A stretch of 64,000 nt of DNA. It comes from Halocaridina rubra. Taxonomy: Eukaryota; Arthropoda; Malacostraca; Decapoda; Atyidae. Made by a program: the position numbers and the translations under genes. The notes below the pieces were generated by a model. It did no database searches. It was not told where the DNA came from and saw nothing but the letters and a program-made list of their open reading frames with translations. The stretch is taken from the NCBI GenBank assembly GCA_037179515.1, contig JAXCGZ010019175.1, positions 23,200 through 87,199 of the forward strand, read 5' to 3'. Every line of letters starts with the position of its first letter. Within the stretch, counting starts at the first letter, position 1. Below are positions 41,758 through 63,395 of the stretch, in pieces.

Positions 41758-41774
41758 TGTGTGTGTGTGTGTGT
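41758..41774. repeat. (TG)n right flank of the A chain
   Basis: A TG run followed by TTCATCATAAAACACATG, which looks like the unique host flank. Confidence 0.92.
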
Positions 41775-42371
41775 TCATCATAAAACACATGCAATGCATA
41801 CACTTAATTTTAAGCTATGGTGGATTAATAACATTTTTACACTCAAAGTATTGACCCTCAATAGAGCTCTCATAAGTTTAATGCAAGGTAATTTCAAGAA
41901 GTTGGTAGGCCATTACCAGCTATATGCTTGTACGTACAATACAACTGAAATGAGGTTACATAATGTGATTGGTTGGGAGTGAGGTAGGTGGCGGGTTGAA
42001 ATGATTCAGCAGCACTAAAGATAACTTAAGGCAAGGGATATCCCTAAGGGAGGGAGGTAAGATACTTCCTCCGTGTTCCCCTGTATGTCGTGAAAATTGA
42101 CTAAATGGGGTGGAGCAAGGGGATTGAGAATCCGCTCCTCTGAATTTTCTTTCCAAAAATGAGTCAAGGTATTTTGCCTTGACTCAGTACCTCCACTTAT
42201 TAGGGGGAATATAGATCCTGTAAGTAGAATATTTACAAAATAATGAAATGAACTTCGTAAAAGATATTTTTGGCACAAACGCCTTGCTTGCTATTAATTA
42301 GATTCACATTTTGCTCCATTCATATGCCTCATCGCTACACTTTATAACAACGAAAAACATGCAATTTATAC
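41775..42371 (-). other. Intron spacer
   Basis: Intron 3' (gene sense) of the exon at 42470-42372. Nothing recognised. Confidence 0.55.
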
Positions 42372-42470
42372 CTTCGAGGCTTGATTTATCTTTCCTCCAT
42401 GGTCTAACAGCAGATTAACGATGTCTAAGAATCCTCCTTGGGCAGCGAAGAAGAGCGCTCCTGTCCCAGT
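42372..42470 (-). CDS. ANKRD29: ANKRD29-like exon: ankyrin repeat 3
   Basis: Exon of 99 bp, 33 residues, phase 0. It begins TGTGALFFAAQGGFLDIVNL and ends GGKINQASK. Acceptor ATTTTTCAG|ACTGG; donor AAG|GTATAA. ALFFAAQ.G is the distinctive core of vertebrate ANKRD29 repeat 3. Confidence 0.92.
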
Positions 42471-42812
42471 CTGAAAAATAAAGGAGTTTTATATAATCTG
42501 TGATAAAATTGAGCAGGATGACCGACATTTTACATGCCATCATAATTATGGTTTTGTCACGTACACAAAAATAACATTAAACAAAGAATATACATAAATA
42601 AATAAATACATAAACATATGCCTACATAAATAAATAAGAGTAAATTAGATTGTTTTCAAATTAATTATTAATCATAAACCTAAAAGATCCCTCAAAAAGC
42701 TTTTTCTCGTCATACAGTTATTCATAAGTGAAATACAAATATTTACATCTATATAAAAATAATATACTCATAATCAAAAGTCAAATGATCACTGTAAATA
42801 TTCTTATAATAT

Positions 42813-42816
<4 letters not shown>
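42471..42816 (-). other. Intron spacer
   Basis: AT-rich. Nothing recognised. Confidence 0.55.
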
Positions 42817-43264
<448 letters not shown>

Positions 43265-43349
43265 TTCGTTTATACCCAAATCCTATGAAATGCTAATTTC
43301 AATACAATAATTGAAAGTTGCATAAAATTTAAAGACGACAATTTACACA

Positions 43350-44997
43350 ATCTTCTTCTTCTCAGCTTTAACCCATTTTTATATGGGGGCGCCGCTGTGA
43401 ATGAGTTGTCTCCATCTACCTCTGTTTTGTGCTTCATTTTCATCAATAACCTTCCATTGCAAGTCTTCCCCTATACAATCACGCCATCTTTTTCTTGGTC
43501 TTCCTCTCCTCCTTCTACCCCTAACTTCCATCTCCATCGTATGTCTTCCAACAAGATGTTCGTTCCGTAGTAACAGGTGTCCATACCATCTAAGCCTTCC
43601 CTCCAGTATTTTATTTGATAATTCAACTACTTTTGTCGATCCTCTTATATACTCTTTCCTAATTCTATCCTTCCTTGTTACTCCAGACATCCACCTCAAC
43701 ATTCTCATTTCTGCTACATCCATCCTCTTCTCCTCTGTCTTCCTAATACTTGCTGTTTCTGTTCCATATAACATAGCTGGTCTTACAACGGTCCTATGAA
43801 ACTTTCCCTTCAATCTCAGTGGTACCTTCTTGTCACAGAGAACACCAGATGCAGACCCCCAGTTATTCCATCCTGCCTGAATTCGATGTCTCACTTCTTG
43901 ATCCATGCTTCCACTAGCCTCTACTAGTGGAAGCAAGTACTTGAACTTCTGTACTCTCTTTATTTCTTCTCCATCCATTCTTTGTTATGTCCACCATCCT
44001 CAGCAATGTTGGCACACATATATTCGGTCTTTGACTTGGTTATCCTCATTCCTCTCTCCTCAACTGCTGCTCTCCATCCCTTCAACTTCTCCTCCAAATC
44101 CTCCCTCCTCTCTGCACACAATACAATGTCATCTGCATATAATATGCACCATGGCACAGATTCTGTCATCTTTGGTCATTACATCCATCACCACATTGAA
44201 GATGAATGGACTAAGTGCCGACTCCTGGTGTAATCCAACTCCTACCTCAAATCCATCTGTCTCTCCAAAACTGCTTCTCACTCTGGGAGACACATTCCTA
44301 TACATCTCCTGAATAATTCTAACATATTTTTAAGGTACCATCCTCTCCCTCAAACATCTCCATATTTCCTGTCTTGGCACTCTGTCATAGGCCTTTTCAA
44401 GGTCTATGAAAACCAGGTGCAAGTCTCGTAGTTTTTCTCTAAATTTCTCCTTCAGCTGCCTTATACAAAATATTCCATCTGTTGTGCCGCTTCCCTCCAA
44501 AAATCCCAGCTGTTGCTTACCTATTCTCACTTCTTCTCTTAGCCTGCCATCTATCATTCTCTCCAGTATCTTCAGCGTGTGAGACATTAGCTTAATGCCT
44601 ATATAATTGCTGCATTCTGGGACATCACCTTTACCTTTAAATATGGGTATTAATATACTTTCCCGCCACTCTTCTGGTATCTTTTCCTGTTCAAAGATTT
44701 TTGCCATAAGATCATACACGATGTCTACCCTTTCCTCTCCTAAGGCTTTCCAAACTTCAACAGGAATCATTTTTAAGGCACGCATCACCTCTTCCCTAGA
44801 TAACCCCATTACCATTCTCATGCTTACTTGTCCATCCTCTCTAATAAGTCTTTCATTTTCATCATTTAGCAGTTGCTCAAAATACTCCTTCCATCGTTTC
44901 AGGATGTCGTCTTCCTTCATTAGGACAGTACCATTTCCATCTTTAATTTGTTTAATATGTCCTTCGTACTTTTATTTCTTACCTTTGACAGTTTGAG
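43350..44997 (-). mobile_element. Element C: RTE-like non-LTR retrotransposon fragment, broken frames
   Basis: Minus-strand RT and C-terminal region. In order: EDDILKRWKEYFEQLLND (44920 on), ILIPIFKGKGDVPECSNYIG, FIDLEKAYDRVPRQEIW (motif A), then after frame breaks ILYADDIVLCAERREDLEEK (44169-43960, motif C), and KFKYLLPLVEASGSMDQEVR with LRWYGHLL...GRRRRGRPRKRW (43978-43379). The organisation and the arginine-rich LRWYGH end are typical of RTE-type elements. The endonuclease part is absent; the right end abuts element B copy c. At least two frameshifts and stops make it inactive. Confidence 0.82.
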
Positions 44998-45003
44998 TAT
45001 TAA

Positions 45004-45956
<953 letters not shown>

Positions 45957-45957
<1 letters not shown>

Positions 45958-46190
45958 GGCCCGCTCTCTTAAGCAGTGTAAACCTAGGATACCATATTGT
46001 TAGTTAGCTAGACACACACAAATAGATATTATAAACACATCTGACACGGTTCTGTGTATGGCTAGGATCCCATGTGGAATCCTAGCCATATAAAGAACCG
46101 CATGAGATGCGTTTATGATATCCATTTGTGTATGTCTAGCTAACTAACAATATGGTATCCTAGGTTTACACTGTTTAAGAAATTGGGCCT
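45957..46190. mobile_element. Palindromic MITE/foldback element in element B
   Basis: Two arms of about 115 bp are inverted copies around a centre near 46073. The outer ends are GGCCC...CTTAAGCAGTGTAAACC on the left and GGTTTACACTGTTTAAG...GGGCC on the right; the inner ends are ATGGCTAGGAT and ATCCTAGCCAT. It has no coding. Copy a of element B (near 1630-1640) lacks it, giving an empty site for comparison. Confidence 0.88.
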
Positions 46191-48850
46191 TTGAGTAACT
46201 GTAAAGAGGAAACGTAATGACGAAAACGAAACAGAGCCCCCAATTATTTGGATGCAGCTTTATCAATTTGGATTATATGATTCCTTCAAGACAACGTAGA
46301 GGCTATCTGGATTCCTAATATGTTAACAGAATTAAGAGGGTAAATTTCGTTAGTTTTGAAGACAATAGGTCGATCAGGAGGAGAAGAAAAAGAGATAGCC
46401 AGACACTGTGTCTTGGAGGCACTAAATTTTACTAAATATTGGGTGCCTCACTTGGATACCCACTGAAATCGGAGTTGAAAGTAGAAAAAAGAATGATATT
46501 AGACAGATTACGAGTAGCAGATTAAGGTTGTTAAGAAAAGGAAGAGAAAAAATGAAGGGTAGATTCGTCGGCAATGGCGTAAAGAGAGAAGGATGTGGAC
46601 TGAAGAAGATCGTTGACAAAATGAAGGAACACTGGTATCAGGGAGTGAGCTAGATGTTGCACCATCAACAACAACAGATATAACATGGTCAGAAAAAAAC
46701 TGGAAATCAGAGAACAGAGAGAAGGGGTAAAGCCATAAGCAGAAAGTTTGGCAAACAGAGCCTTGTGCCAGACTCTTTCAATAACCTTAGAGTTATCAAG
46801 AGTGACGACAAAGGACTCCCCATAGATCTTCAGAGAAGATGACCATACTTGAGTAAGATAAGACAGGAGGTCACCAATGGATCTTGCCTTGGAGAAGCCG
46901 TCTGGTGATCGGAGATAAGTGAGTTTTTTTAGATGTTTGAAGAAGTGAGAATTGAGCAAAGTTTCGAATACTTTAGAGATAGCAGAGGATAGGACAACAG
47001 GTCAGTAGTTTGAAGGAATAGAGCAGTCACACTTCTTAGGAACAGGTTGCATTTGAGCATTTTTCCAAGACGAAGGATATATACTGGTTGAGAGAGTGAG
47101 GCGAAAAAGGTGGCAAAGCATGGAAGCCAATTCATCTGGAAACTCCTTAAGGAACCTTGCATGGATACAATCGGGTCTGGATGCCTTGTTCGTCTTTATA
47201 TAGTGAAGAACTATATGGACTTTGTGTGAAGAAAGGATAAGGGAGGGCATAGGGTTAGAAAGGGGTAAAGTATGGGGGACAGGTCCACTGGAATTGGTAA
47301 CGGAAGAGTTGGCAGAAAAATGAGAGCCAAAGAGAGTGGCTTTATTAATGAGAGAGTAAGCTGTAGAACCACCAGAACGTATGAGAGGAGAAAAGCTTGA
47401 GTTACAGAAGTTTTTGGAGAGAAACATTTATCAGTGGGAGAGGAGTTAAGGTCATAAACTTTCCATTTTAAAAAGGAAGCTTTGGACCTTCAAATTTGAG
47501 TAGTACAACGATTTCTAGCTGTAACAAAATCAGAGCAAGTAAAATCTAAATGAGAGGCTTGGTACGACCAGTATGCTGAATTCATGGCCTGAATATCCAG
47601 GGAGCAGGCACGGTCAATCCAAGGATTAGAGGGAGAAAAAGTTTCGTAGAGAAGGGAATGAATGCCTCCATTCCCGAGGTTATGATCGAGACAGTTGTTA
47701 GAGCTACCTGATCAGGGTTGCAGGTTTGAAAGCAGTAGTCATCCCAGGAGAAGTCAAAGAGAAATTTATGTAAGTCATCGTGTTGAGTACGCTGTGCCAA
47801 AGGCGGTACTGAGTAGGAGGAAGTGATGGGGGAGGGGGAACAAAAATGGAGGAGACTGAGATTACTGAGAGGTCATATATACCAATAGAGAAAAACAAGG
47901 AATATGAGTAGTTTGTAGGATTAGAAGTAAGAAATTGGTGAAGAATATTAGCTGCATGTTCATGGCAATCAGGAACACAAGTAGGAAGTTTGATAATTTG
48001 CTCCAGACCATGAGTAACAGAGATAGCAAGGGTCTTGCTTCCTCCAACATCAATGTGGAAAGAATTAGGCCACTCAATGTGGTGTACATTGATGTTCCCA
48101 ATATAGAGAACTTCAGCATATGGGTCAGAAGATAGCAAGGACTCATGGCAAGAGGACAGATATTCAAAGAAAGACACATAGTCAGTGGAGTTGGGAGAGC
48201 AGTAGCAAAAACAAAGGAATATTGCGGTAGTGGAAAAATGGATCTTCAGTCAGAGAACATCAAAGTCAGGAGATGCAAGCTCCATGAGCCTTGCAACAGG
48301 GAGTTAGTATTGCAGTAGGCACATACCCCACCTTTGGAAGGGAAATGAGAATACAGTTTATAGTGAGATATTTGAAATGGATCAGGAGTAGCATGACTAG
48401 ACCGTTGGGTTTCAGAGAGAAGGAGGAGGTTAGTACAGGATTTACCCAAGTTCTATTCCACGTAAGAGAGACTGGAGCTCAGACCACGAATGTTAGAAAA
48501 GTGAAGAGTAAAAGAAGCAGTTGTGTCATGAGGTGCAAGATTAAGGAGAGAACCATTATTACCACCAAGCATGTCTACCCTCACGCCAATAGTGGAGTCA
48601 ACAAGATCCCCGGAGATTCTTAGCACTCAACTGTGCCGGGTACTGGGGGCCATAAGATGTGGACCTGCCATGATTAAAGTAAAAATGAGAAAAAGAGCAA
48701 AATGAGACAAAGATGGAGTGTTGTGATTTGTCAGATGTAAGGGGATAGTAAGAGATGTGTAATGAATACACAGGCATATTCTGTGTAGATGCAGGCATAA
48801 GGTAAGGACAGTGCCTGAAGGAAGATTTAACCTTTAGCAGTCCTGGCCAG
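46191..48850 (-). pseudogene. Element B copy c, endonuclease-RT pseudogene
   Basis: Minus strand, many frame breaks. Endonuclease: LLLLSETQRSSHATPDPFQI (48449-48246) and EVLYIGNINVHHIEWPNS (48177 on, where GDFN has become GNIN). Linker: KVHIVLHYIKTNKASRPDCI (47427-47002). RT: RVWHKALFAKLSAYGFTPSL and IADESTLHF (46959-46531), the decayed ADD box. An old inactive copy; its 5' limit near 48850 is approximate. Confidence 0.82.
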
Positions 48851-49215
48851 TCCTAGTAATGTCCGCAATACCTTCATCCGTAGTATTTCAACGGGTGGCT
48901 TGTGCCATGACCAATCTACTTATCATTCAGTATGTTGCAGCTGGGGACGAAGGAAAGAAAAACACGCACACACCCACTCAGTTGAGTTCTTCTACCTTAT
49001 ACAACCAAATTTTTTAGTTTATCTTCACTTTGCTTTTATACTTAATATAGCACAGTCTCAAGTATTTACAGTGAAGGACAATCTCAGGGAAAATGCAACA
49101 TCGAAAGTAATATATTTCATTAATCGTTACTAAAATTAATATAATCAATTTAAGTTTCTATAATGATGTATTAACCAACAAGTACAAACTAAAGAAGAAG
49201 AGTATATAGTCTCAT
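48851..49215 (-). other. Intron spacer
   Basis: Nothing recognised. Confidence 0.5.
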
Positions 49216-49432
<217 letters not shown>

Positions 49433-49539
49433 TATTGTGACTACCAAGGGAAAGGATGGAAGAAGCTATTGAGAGCTAGCAGCCCAATATAAGCTCGGAA
49501 TAACTCCCTATAATAGAAGTATTGCAGAACCAGACTTAC

Positions 49540-49638
49540 ATGCCTGGTAGCGTTGGGTTCAGCTCCCTGTTCCAAGAGCTCTCTCACCAATTCCACATGA
49601 CCGTTCGCTGCTGCCAATATAAGAGGAGTTGTTCCATC
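49540..49638 (-). CDS. ANKRD29: ANKRD29-like exon: ankyrin repeat 2
   Basis: Exon of 99 bp, 33 residues, phase 0. It begins DGTTPLILAAANGHVELVRE and ends PNATRH. Acceptor ATACTTACAG|GATGG; donor CAT|GTAAGT. It corresponds to vertebrate repeat 2 (HGTTLLMVAA..GHI..VRELV). Confidence 0.92.
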
Positions 49639-50139
49639 CTGTAAGTATGATAGTAAGTAAATATGTAAATATATAAATACATAAATACGCCAAACAGGCA
49701 AATCCAGGGGTAACAACATAAAAAAAAATGATATACACATATACTGAAGAATGCAACAGAATCCAGTGTCGGCTTCAATGCAATTAAATTCTTAGATGTA
49801 TTATACTCATATCAATTATTAAGAAACGTTTTAATTTTATATAAAGTCTACATAAAAACATATTGCGAACCTAAGCAACAATACATATTTTTTTCATTAA
49901 CTGGTGTTAAAAGGCAAGCTTCTCGAGCCTGAGCTGTCAGTTCATCTGACTTCAACACCATAACTGTCTGTCATTTTCATCACTTATTTCTAAATACCCA
50001 CTCGTGCTCACGGGAAATAACTTAATGCAAGTTACGCCTCGGCTACCCGTCTGCTTTTTGATTCACTGAAACCTATCGCATTTCGTCACAAACTTATTAA
50101 AGCATACTTTATTAACAATATCGTCAATATCGTCATTCA
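49639..50139 (-). other. Intron spacer
   Basis: Nothing recognised. Confidence 0.55.
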
Positions 50140-50420
50140 GCAAAACCAATTACCAACTCTTCTTACACAAAAAGAGGTACTCACTCACATCCTGCAGATG
50201 TTTTCTAACAAGCCTTCAACCTGTGAACATAAGTTCAAGTGACAACCATATCAAAACATCACTCCCTATCAAATTAATCAAGCTTAAATTCTCCTATTTC
50301 TTTGTCCATATATCTGATGATCACCATTATGTTTACTAATTAAGCATCCATTGCTTTAACTTTACCATTTATATGCAATTCTGTAGATAAATCTGTCATT
50401 AAATACTTTTCTTGCTAATG
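50140..50420 (-). mobile_element. Ancient, degenerate relative of element A
   Basis: Scattered identity with the ORF2 C-terminal coding DNA of element A, in the same order: ACCAACTCTTCTTACAC, CACATCCTGCAGATG, CATATCAAAACATC, and finally TATATGCAATTCTGTAGATA, the counterpart of TATATGTATTTCTGGAGACA. There is no open frame. It implies an older round of activity of this lineage. Confidence 0.6.
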
Positions 50421-52182
<1,762 letters not shown>

Positions 52183-52619
52183 CAGATCCTTGGTTACGAT
52201 GGATTTCCCATAAATTATTAATTAATCCTTTTTTCACCCTACTTGGCTTGCATTGTAAATACAAACTACGCTCATGGAACAACTTATTGAGCATGGCACA
52301 GGATTACACTGTCACATCAAGTTAATGTTTTTATATATTTATTTGTTTATGTAAAGGACCTAGTGTGAATTTAATTACGCAATTACAAAATACAGGTACA
52401 TATTTGTAAATACAAACTTCGTCCTAGGAACTGTTTGTTGAGTGTGGCACAAGAATATATCGTTACACGGCACGAGACTGAAGAAGATACGCCGCCCAGT
52501 TCCCACTTGTATGCAATTTTAGTATAGTGCTTATTCACTCTTCGCTCGTTTTTTGCGATAATTTTTGGCTTGTAGTATCCCCTCCAGTCGCATATCCAGT
52601 TCTTCTTTTAGCAGTGCTT

Positions 52620-54330
52620 CAAAGAAAACTAAAGCCATCACCATGGAAGGGAAATTAGATTTAGTGAAACGCTTTGAAAAGGAAGAAAATACTACGAACA
52701 TTGGCCAATTACTGGAATAGACCCATTCGAACGTTGTGACGATTATCAAGGATAAAGATCACATCCTTGAGCATGAGAAGTCCACTGTGATTACTAAGCA
52801 GCAGAGTGGCCTAATGACTGAAATGGAATGGATATTAGTGCTTTGGCTGGATGACCAGAATCAACTGCATTTCCCAGTGAGCCTTATGTTAATTCAAGAG
52901 AAAGATAAGACTGTATAAGGTCATGAAAGTGGAAAAGGGGGGAAGGCAGTGAAAGTAAAGAGATTTTGGTCAGCAGGGGTTAGTTTACACGGCTTAACGT
53001 TTGTGCTAATTTGTGGAAACTTAAGGTGAAAGATGAAGCTGCTAGTGGTGATAAGAAAGCAGCAAATGATTTCTCTAATGCACTGGCTGACATAATTAAT
53101 GACGGGGGTTATCGTGCTGAACATGTGTTTAATGTGGATGAGACCGGCTTATTCTAGAAGCATATGCCTAGTCGTACATGCATCACCAAGGAGGAGAAGA
53201 CAGCACCAGGCCTATAAGTCAGCAAGGAGACTAACTTTGCTCCTGTGGGCTAATGCTGCTGGCGACTTCAAGCTGAAGCCCTTGTTGGTGTACTTGACAG
53301 AAAATCCAAGGGCCCTCAAGGCATCTGGAAGGGTTAGCTGCCTGTCATCAGGAAGTCGAACAAGACAGCTTGGGTAATCCTTCAGATTTTCGAGGACTGG
53401 GTCATCAACCATTTTGTGCCAAGAGTAGAGCAGCACTGTGCTTCCAAAGGTCTGCCCTTTAAGGTGTTACTAGTACAGGACAATGCCCCTGGTCACCCTG
53501 CCCAATAAGATGACTTTCATCCTAATGTCAAGGTGATTTACCCTCCACCTAATACCATTGCCCTGTAACAGGCAATGGATCAGGGTGCCACTGCCTCTTT
53601 CAAGGCCTACTACCTCCGAAGAACAATCACTATGGCTCTCAGGGCAACTGAGAAGGACAAGAACTTGACTCCCAAAGAATTTTGGAAGTCTTACAACATT
53701 TTTCAAGCTGTAAGAATATTGCTGATTCTTGGGAGGAAGGTAGGCAAACGAGCTTGCATGGTGCACGGAAGAAGCTGTGTCCCCTGTTTGTGAATGACTT
53801 CCATGGCTGTGAGGAGACAGTTGAGGTTGTCATCAAGAACGCTGTTGCCATGAGTAAGGAGCTCAAGTTGGAGGTGGAACCTGATGATGAAAAAGAGCTC
53901 GGCTCATGGAAAGAAGTTATCTGATGAGGACCTCATTCAACCGGAAAAGCCGAATATTGAAGAGGAGGAAGAAATGTCAACCCCAGAGTCCAAAAGATTT
54001 ACAAGCAAAGGCTTGCAAGAAGGTTTTGCCGTGATAGAGGAAGGTTTGGCAAAGCCTGAGGCTAAGGACCCCAATACTGCTAAGTACACTAAGGTCGCCA
54101 GAGGGGTCATAGATTGCCTGCAGTGTTACAAGGAAATCTGGGAGAAGAAAAAGGGGACATCCTTCCAGACTGACCTGGAAAATTTTTCTTCAAGAGGGTA
54201 GCGCCTCCTTCAACAGTTCCTGTACCCTCTACCTCAGCTGCCCCAGTATTTGCAGCACCTGCTGGAGGTACTCCTGCCTCTCCACATTCACCAGCCCCAG
54301 TCTCTGAAGCGCCTGCCTTTCGAACTTCCT
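52620..54330 (+). pseudogene. Tigger 3 transposase pseudogene
   Basis: Plus strand with many stops and frameshifts. Landmarks: KAITMEGKLDLVKRFEKEEN (52640), KSTVITKQQSGLMTEME (52790), HVFNVDETGLF then stop (53119-53157, first Asp; other copies read FWK), LVQDNAPGHPAQ-like text (53470), MDQGATASFKAYYLRRTITM (53575, third Asp intact) and a C-terminal acidic region (54060-54200). It is the same subfamily as Tigger 2 (shared AYYLRRTI, ALRAT.K.KNL) but more decayed. Confidence 0.82.
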
Positions 54331-54424
54331 CCTCCCAATAAGCCTGTCTCTCATTTCCTTGCAATACCCCTTCCAGTGTGCAAGCCAGACACAGGAGTAA
54401 AGGTTATTAATATGCTGTGTAGTG

Positions 54425-54426
54425 AT

Positions 54427-54518
<92 letters not shown>

Positions 54519-54564
54519 TAATTACTTTCTTTTTTAATGCTAGTTATGTTTTCAATATGTCATA

Positions 54565-54653
<89 letters not shown>

Positions 54654-54689
54654 AAATTGCTTTTATATATATATATCTATATATATATA

Positions 54690-54756
<67 letters not shown>
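54425..54756. repeat. Three (TA)n arrays in a duplicated 3' segment
   Basis: TA arrays at 54425-54514, 54571-54650 and 54664-54756. The sequence after the first (TTTTTTAATGCTAGTTATGT, TTTTCAATATGTCATAA) recurs after the third at 54770-54810, so a block including a TA array was duplicated. Confidence 0.9.
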
Positions 54757-54758
<2 letters not shown>

Positions 54759-54960
54759 TAATTGTTTTCTTTTTTAATCCTAGTTATATTTTCAATATGT
54801 CATAATAAAGTTGTGTTTATGTCTTAGGTTATAAAATTTACTAATGTGTTAGGGTAGGTGGGTGACATACGTGCTTATTTAGGTGTTTAAACTTACACGG
54901 AAATTCGGGTTACTATGCCTCTTGAAGAACGGAACTGTAACGTAGGTCGAAGTCCCCCTG

Positions 54961-59100
<4,140 letters not shown>

Positions 59101-59205
59101 TCTTCTTCTTTTTCTTCATCATCATCATCATCATCATCATCTTCTTCTTCTTCTTCTCATTGTTGTTGTTGTTGTTGTTGTTGTTGCTATGTTATTGTAT
59201 GTAGT

Positions 59206-59253
<48 letters not shown>
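59101..59253. repeat. Successive trinucleotide repeats (TTC/ATC, TTG, TAG)
   Basis: Four short arrays in series: TTC, ATC and TTC (59101-59157), TTG (59160-59186) and TAG (59208-59253). Confidence 0.95.
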
Positions 59254-59255
<2 letters not shown>

Positions 59256-59709
59256 ATTTGAATGAAATTACAGATCCTACACCTTCAGCCTTTCATAATC
59301 TCAAGTTGAATACAATTATAATTAATACTGAGGACAAGTGTAGCCAACTCATGGATGCTTCAGGGCTTAATAGCGGGCACTTTAGCATAACTAAATCACT
59401 ATCTTATCAGTCTGTTAACAACTTGTATCCTCCCCTGTTTATTTTTGGCTTTCTATGAATGCTTGTTGATAACAAAATATATCATTGGGGATAAATGGGG
59501 GGGGGGAAGAGAAGGTAGAATTGTTTACCTTAAACTTTTCTTTCATTCTCTCTTATTATATAGTATTTGCAGTGTTTTTTTAATTTCATGTACATGACCA
59601 ATAAGGGTATATGAATGGTTCTGAAGTGAATTTCTAATGTCAGTCATGGAGGGAATTTTTAATTCGTTTTGAACTGTTGTATACTAAGGATAAGGGTTTC
59701 CGAAAATAT
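59254..59709 (-). other. Intron spacer
   Basis: Nothing recognised. Confidence 0.5.
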
Positions 59710-59739
59710 ATAATAATAATAATAATAATGATAAAAATG

Positions 59740-59830
<91 letters not shown>

Positions 59831-59835
59831 CAATA

Positions 59836-59901
<66 letters not shown>

Positions 59902-59920
59902 TAATAAAATAATAATAATA
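59710..59920. repeat. (AAT)n microsatellite, imperfect
   Basis: AAT array with scattered AAC, ATG and AAA variants. Poly-I and poly-Y frames are artefacts. Confidence 0.97.
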
Positions 59921-60148
59921 GAAATGTTATCCCATAATGCCACTGCTGGAGTGCACATTTATTGGTCATAGAGTAGTTCAGTACAACTCATCTATGAAAG
60001 TGAGGAAATAACACTACAGTTCAACAACCAACTACTGGAAACAAAATCAACAACAGAAATTACGGATTCAGTAGGGAAGAGGGAAATAACAATGGCTATT
60101 TCACTATTCTCCATCATGTTTGTCATATAATGGTCACTTCAAGACTTA

Positions 60149-60410
60149 AGTGACATGAAGTCAGACGAAAATGCAGTGAGTTAACCTCACATTCAACGCG
60201 TTCAGCGACGGCAGAGGCAATTTCCTCTTTGTACATGGTCAAGAATGTAGTATAGACTATATAAGTGTTCATACTTCTGAAGTGACATGAAGTCAGACGA
60301 AAATGCAGTGAGTTAACCTCACATTCAACGCGTTCAGTGATGGCAGAGGCAATTTCCTTTTTGTATATGGTCAAGAATGTAGAATAGACTATATAAGTGT
60401 TCATACTTTA
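60149..60410. repeat. Tandem duplication, 2 x 132 bp
   Basis: AGTGACATGAAGTCAGACGA at 60149 recurs at 60281, with few differences across the unit. The period is a multiple of three, so a 93-codon minus-strand frame stays open through both copies as a 44-residue repeat (RVECEVNSLHFRLTSCH in each). No family is recognised and the frame has no flanking splice signals I can defend. Confidence 0.92.
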
Positions 60411-61831
<1,421 letters not shown>

Positions 61832-61942
61832 CCTATCGGCGCAATCCACGTGCACCCTACCGGTGTCGAGCACCCTTATAGCATCCTCGATGTCACCCTT
61901 GACCGCTGCTGCGTGGAGTCGCTGATCGAATCTCGTACACAC
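61832..61942 (-). CDS. ANKRD29: ANKRD29-like exon: ankyrin repeat 1
   Basis: Exon of 111 bp, 37 residues, phase 0. It begins VCTRFDQRLHAAAVKGDIED and ends GRVHVDCADR. Acceptor ATTTTATTTTAG|GTGTG; donor AGG|GTGAGT. The string GRV.VDC.D is shared with repeat 1 of vertebrate ANKRD29, which starts only about a dozen residues from its N-terminus. Hence at most one short start exon is probably missing, to the right of this position. I could not identify it in 61943-64000. Confidence 0.85.
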
Positions 61943-62066
61943 CTAAAATAAAATAAAAATATACATATATAATTATCAATATGTTAATGAAGACGGTGAA
62001 AATGGAACTTAATGATAAGCATATAAGAGGGTACATGTATGTATGTTTACATAAAACACACACTGC

Positions 62067-62596
<530 letters not shown>

Positions 62597-62600
<4 letters not shown>

Positions 62601-62925
62601 TCATTTTTTACCCCGACCGGGACTCGAACCTAGGACTTATAATTACTATTTGATAATTTCATGGCCCGAATGAGATTGGGAATTGAATTAAATGCTAAAA
62701 TGAAGCCACGAGTGAGGTTGGGGAATCTGTAATATGGACATCGTGGCATTCAGTTAGAATGCGTTCATTCCTAAGTATAGCAGATATAAGCTATAAGGTT
62801 GGGTTCCTTTTAACCTTCTGTGGTGTAGTGGTAGCGCCTTGACTTAGTAATCATAAGTCCTAGGTTCGAGTCCCGGTCGGGGTAAAAAATGATTCATGTT
62901 TTCACATATGTAATGTGCTTATTTG

Positions 62926-62927
<2 letters not shown>
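62597..62927 (+). repeat. tRNA-like repeat with inverted tRNA-like ends
   Basis: The left end TGAATCATTTTTTACCCCGA (62597) and the right end TCGGGGTAAAAAATGATTCA (to about 62895) are exact inverted copies over the first 20 bases, and the inverted match extends about 50 bp. Each arm contains a B-box string (GGTTCGAGTCCCGGTCGGGG on the right in plus sense). The right arm also has an A-box-like GTGGTAGCGCCTTG. The interior matches the 275-bp family at 27-28 kb. It lies in a TA array between copies 3 and 4 of the 35-bp unit. Confidence 0.8.
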
Positions 62928-63136
<209 letters not shown>

Positions 63137-63210
63137 TGTCTCTCTAAATATAGAAATGGGTTCTCTTGATATTCATGAACCGTTTCTTTTAGAAATGCTT
63201 CATATGGTGA

Positions 63211-63308
<98 letters not shown>

Positions 63309-63361
63309 TATTAATAACAACAACAACAATAATAATAATAATAATAAAAATAATAATAATG

Positions 63362-63395
<34 letters not shown>

